Shown: piece by piece, positions 62,117 through 64,000 of the stretch
How the letters are laid out: the number at the start of each line of letters is the position of its first letter
How positions within the stretch are numbered: the first letter of the stretch is position 1
Assembly: GCF_013004595.1 (NCBI RefSeq)
Contig: NZ_JABEMC010000001.1
Coordinates: 620,001-684,000, forward strand
Source of the DNA: Brevibacterium luteolum
GTDB lineage: Bacteria > Actinomycetota > Actinomycetes > Actinomycetales > Brevibacteriaceae
Reading direction: 5' to 3'
Length of the DNA: 64,000 nucleotides
Notes under the pieces: generated by a model
The model's database searches: none
The model's input: the letters and a program-made list of their open reading frames with translations, nothing else
Told to the model about the DNA's origin: nothing
Position numbers and translations under genes: made by a program

Positions 62117-63840
62117 CCAACCAGATGACGAACTACGCGATCGATCCCGGCGACCCACCGAAGGCAGACCCCGAGGCGATGCGCATCGTCGCCCTCGGCG
62201 GCCTCGGCGAGGTCGGCCGGAACATGACCGTGTTCGAGTACCACGGCAAGCTGCTCATCGTCGACTGCGGTGTGCTCTTCCCCGAAGAGGAGCAGCCCGG
62301 CGTCGACCTCATCCTGCCCGACTTCAGCTACCTTGATGACCGGATGGACGACATCGTCGGACTCGTCCTCACCCACGGTCACGAAGACCACATTGGTGCC
62401 GTGCCCTACCTGCTCAAGCGCCGTGAGGACATCCCCGTCCTCGGCTCCTCGCTGACCCTGGCGCTGGTGGAGGCAAAGCTCAAGGCGCACCGCCTGCGCA
62501 AGACCGTCACCCGCGTGGTGCGCGAGAACGAAACCGACCAGCTCGGCCCCTTCGACCTCGAGTTCGTCGCCGTCAACCACTCGATCCCCGACGCGCTGGC
62601 CGTGTTCATCCGCACCGGTGCCGGCACCGTGCTGCACACTGGCGACTTCAAGATGGACCAGCTGCCGCTCGACCGGCGGATCACCGACCTGCGCGCCTTC
62701 GCCCGCCTCGGCGAAGAGGGCGTCGACCTGTTCCTCACTGACTCGACCAACGCCGAGGTCCCCGGCTTCACCGCCCCGGAGAAGGAGATCGGCCCGGTCC
62801 TCGACTCCGTCATCGCGACGGCGACCAACCGGGTCATCGTCGCCTCCTTCGCCTCCCACGTCCACCGCGTCCAGCAGGTGCTGGAAGCCGCTCAGGCCCA
62901 CGGCCGCAAGGTCGTGCTCGTCGGCCGGTCGATGGTGCGCAACATGAAGATCGCCCAGGACCTCGGGTTCCTGCACGCCCCGCGCGGGGTCATCATCGAC
63001 ATGAAGGACCTCGACAAGTACCCCGACGACCAGATCGTGCTCATGTGCACCGGTTCGCAGGGCGAGCCGATGGCCGCACTGTCGCGGATGGCCAACGGCT
63101 CGCACCCGAAGGTCGAGGTCAGCGCCGATGACACGATCATCCTCGCCTCCTCGCTCATCCCCGGCAACGAGACCTCCGTCTACCGCGTCATCAACGGGCT
63201 CATGAAGCTCGGCGCCCGCGTCGTGCACAAGGGCAACGCGAAGGTCCACGTCTCCGGCCACGCCTCGGCAGGGGAGCTGCTGTACTGCTACAACATCGTC
63301 AAGCCCAAGGGCGTGATGCCGGTGCACGGCGAATGGCGGCACATGCTCGCCAACGGCAAGCTCGCCGCCCAGACCGGCGTGCCGGAGGAGAACATCGTCA
63401 TCGCCGATGACGGCTGGGTCGTCGACCTCAAGGACGGCCGCGCCCGCGTCGTCGGCGCCGTCGACTGCGAATACGTCTTCGTCGACGGCTCGTCGGTCGG
63501 CGAGATCACCGAAGCCGACCTCAAGGACCGCCGCATCCTCGCCGGCGAAGGCTTCGTCTCCATCTTCATGACCGTCGACACGAAGGCGCAGAAGGTCATC
63601 ACCGGGCCGGTCATCAACTCCCGCGGCATGGCCGAGGACGACGACGTGTTCGACCACATCAAACCCAAGATCGCCGACGCTGTCGCCGAAGCGCTCACCG
63701 ACGGAGTCAAAGACCAGCACAAGCTCCAGCAGATCATCCGCCGCACCATCGGCCGCTGGATCTCCTCACGCCTGCGCCGCCGGCCGATGATCGTCCCGAT
63801 GGTCGTCGTCGTGCCCGGCGCCGACGCCGCAGTGAACTGA
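62113..63840 (+). CDS. rnj: Ribonuclease J
   Basis: RNase J is a metallo-beta-lactamase endo/5'-exonuclease in rRNA and mRNA processing. The 575-residue protein has 'LVLTHGHEDHIGAVPYLL' (His88, His90, Asp92, His93), the beta-CASP region ('VIVASFASHVHRVQQVLEAA'), and 'KVHVSGHASAGELLYCYNIV', 'MPVHGEWRHM' motifs. A C-terminal domain of about 120 residues follows. The GTG start overlaps the dapA stop. A terminator separates it from the next gene. Confidence 0.98.
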   Translation: MTNQMTNYAIDPGDPPKADPEAMRIVALGGLGEVGRNMTVFEYHGKLLIVDCGVLFPEEEQPGVDLILPDFSYLDDRMDDIVGLVLTHGHEDHIGAVPYLLKRREDIPVLGSSLTLALVEAKLKAHRLRKTVTRVVRENETDQLGPFDLEFVAVNHSIPDALAVFIRTGAGTVLHTGDFKMDQLPLDRRITDLRAFARLGEEGVDLFLTDSTNAEVPGFTAPEKEIGPVLDSVIATATNRVIVASFASHVHRVQQVLEAAQAHGRKVVLVGRSMVRNMKIAQDLGFLHAPRGVIIDMKDLDKYPDDQIVLMCTGSQGEPMAALSRMANGSHPKVEVSADDTIILASSLIPGNETSVYRVINGLMKLGARVVHKGNAKVHVSGHASAGELLYCYNIVKPKGVMPVHGEWRHMLANGKLAAQTGVPEENIVIADDGWVVDLKDGRARVVGAVDCEYVFVDGSSVGEITEADLKDRRILAGEGFVSIFMTVDTKAQKVITGPVINSRGMAEDDDVFDHIKPKIADAVAEALTDGVKDQHKLQQIIRRTIGRWISSRLRRRPMIVPMVVVVPGADAAVN

Positions 63841-63845
63841 CCGCT

Positions 63846-63873
63846 CACGGCTGCCGTGCAGGCGGCAGCCGTG
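63846..63873 (+). terminator. Terminator of dapA-rnj
   Basis: CACGGCTGCC (63846-63855) pairs with GGCAGCCGTG (63864-63873) over 8 nt, immediately after the rnj stop. Confidence 0.78.
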
Positions 63874-63927
63874 CGGCCATTTCCCTACACGCCGAGCCAA
63901 ATTCGGCCCGGCCTGCCGCCGCACCCC

Positions 63928-63933
63928 TACGAT
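63928..63933 (+). promoter_or_regulatory. -10 box of the last gene, leaderless configuration
   Basis: TACGAT lies 7 nt before the ATG at 63941. Confidence 0.48.
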
Positions 63934-63940
63934 AGGCACC

Positions 63941-64000
63941 ATGGCGACCAGTACGACTTCCCCCACTGGTACCGGACGCAAGAGGCGCGGCAAGCAGGCC
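63941..64000 (+). CDS. Start of a gene, probably FtsK/SpoIIIE DNA translocase (5' end only)
   Basis: Only 20 codons are visible, encoding a Thr/Ser- and Lys/Arg-rich start ('MATSTTSPTGTGRKRRGKQA'). This is too short to identify by itself. In actinobacteria ftsK commonly follows the RNase J gene, and such basic N-termini precede its first membrane helix, so FtsK is likely. The frame is open to the window edge and a leaderless -10 box precedes it. Confidence 0.5.
   Translation, partial: MATSTTSPTGTGRKRRGKQA

Noticed and set aside
62104..63720. 538-codon open frame on the minus strand opposite RNase J
   Set aside because: Shadow frame; rnj on the plus strand has all metal-binding motifs and correct length.

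Overview
This 64 kb window is chromosomal DNA from a high-GC Gram-positive actinobacterium, probably of the Micrococcales. The genus is not provable from the sequence; Brevibacterium or a relative would fit. Three things point there: the strong C/G third-position bias, the actinobacterial order of translation, cell-envelope and isoprenoid genes, and many 'leaderless' starts, where a TAnnnT -10 box lies 6-7 nt before an ATG or GTG. I see no rRNA, tRNA, CRISPR array, insertion sequence, prophage or replication origin.

Layout. 1-5.1 kb: end of a permease, then rimM-trmD-rplS, two signal peptidases, rnhB and a DUF2469 gene. 5.1-7.4 kb: a leucine-type amino-acid dehydrogenase and a RelE/Phd-like toxin-antitoxin pair, the clearest accessory item. 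7.6-11.9 kb: yraN-comM-dprA and xerC. 11.9-13.8 kb: an NAD(P)-binding protein and a secreted M23/M15 double-domain peptidase. 14.1-20.2 kb: rpsB-tsf, pyrH-frr-cdsA and a GlcD-like flavoprotein. 20.2-24.7 kb: two paralogous mini-membrane proteins, rlmN, a DivIVA-type protein, an orphan acyl-CoA-synthetase-like N-terminal domain and an MFS-like transporter. 24.8-35.1 kb: glutaryl-CoA dehydrogenase, dxr-rseP-ispG (MEP pathway plus site-2 protease), interrupted by a PLP decarboxylase and a TAXI-type TRAP transporter. 35.1-42.3 kb: acetyltransferase, S4 protein, SDR, proS, a roughly 0.8 kb stretch with no convincing gene, an APH(6)-like kinase and a DUF4439 lipoprotein. 42.3-54.7 kb: rimP-nusA-ylxR-infB-rbfA, a TSUP permease, a cell-wall hydrolase, truB-ribF-rpsO-pnp. 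54.7-64 kb: an M16 peptidase, amidohydrolase, sodA, acetyltransferase, dapB, a membrane protein, an acyltransferase-like protein, dapA-rnj and the first codons of a probable ftsK.

Functionally most of the window is core machinery: ribosome maturation and translation (rimM, rimP, rbfA, infB, rpsB, rpsO, rplS, tsf, frr), RNA processing and decay (pnp, rnj, rnhB, trmD, truB, rlmN), envelope and precursor synthesis (dapA, dapB, cdsA, dxr, ispG, signal peptidases, peptidoglycan hydrolases) and DNA handling (dprA, comM, xerC).

I did not find a clearly new multi-gene system. The best candidates for unreported biology are regulatory or architectural: two mutually exclusive hairpins over the infB ribosome-binding site; an autoregulated-looking leaderless toxin-antitoxin operon; an M16 peptidase whose best start codon is CTG; an M23-M15 peptidase fusion with an altered zinc motif; and an isolated Acs-like N-terminal domain coupled to a DivIVA-domain gene.
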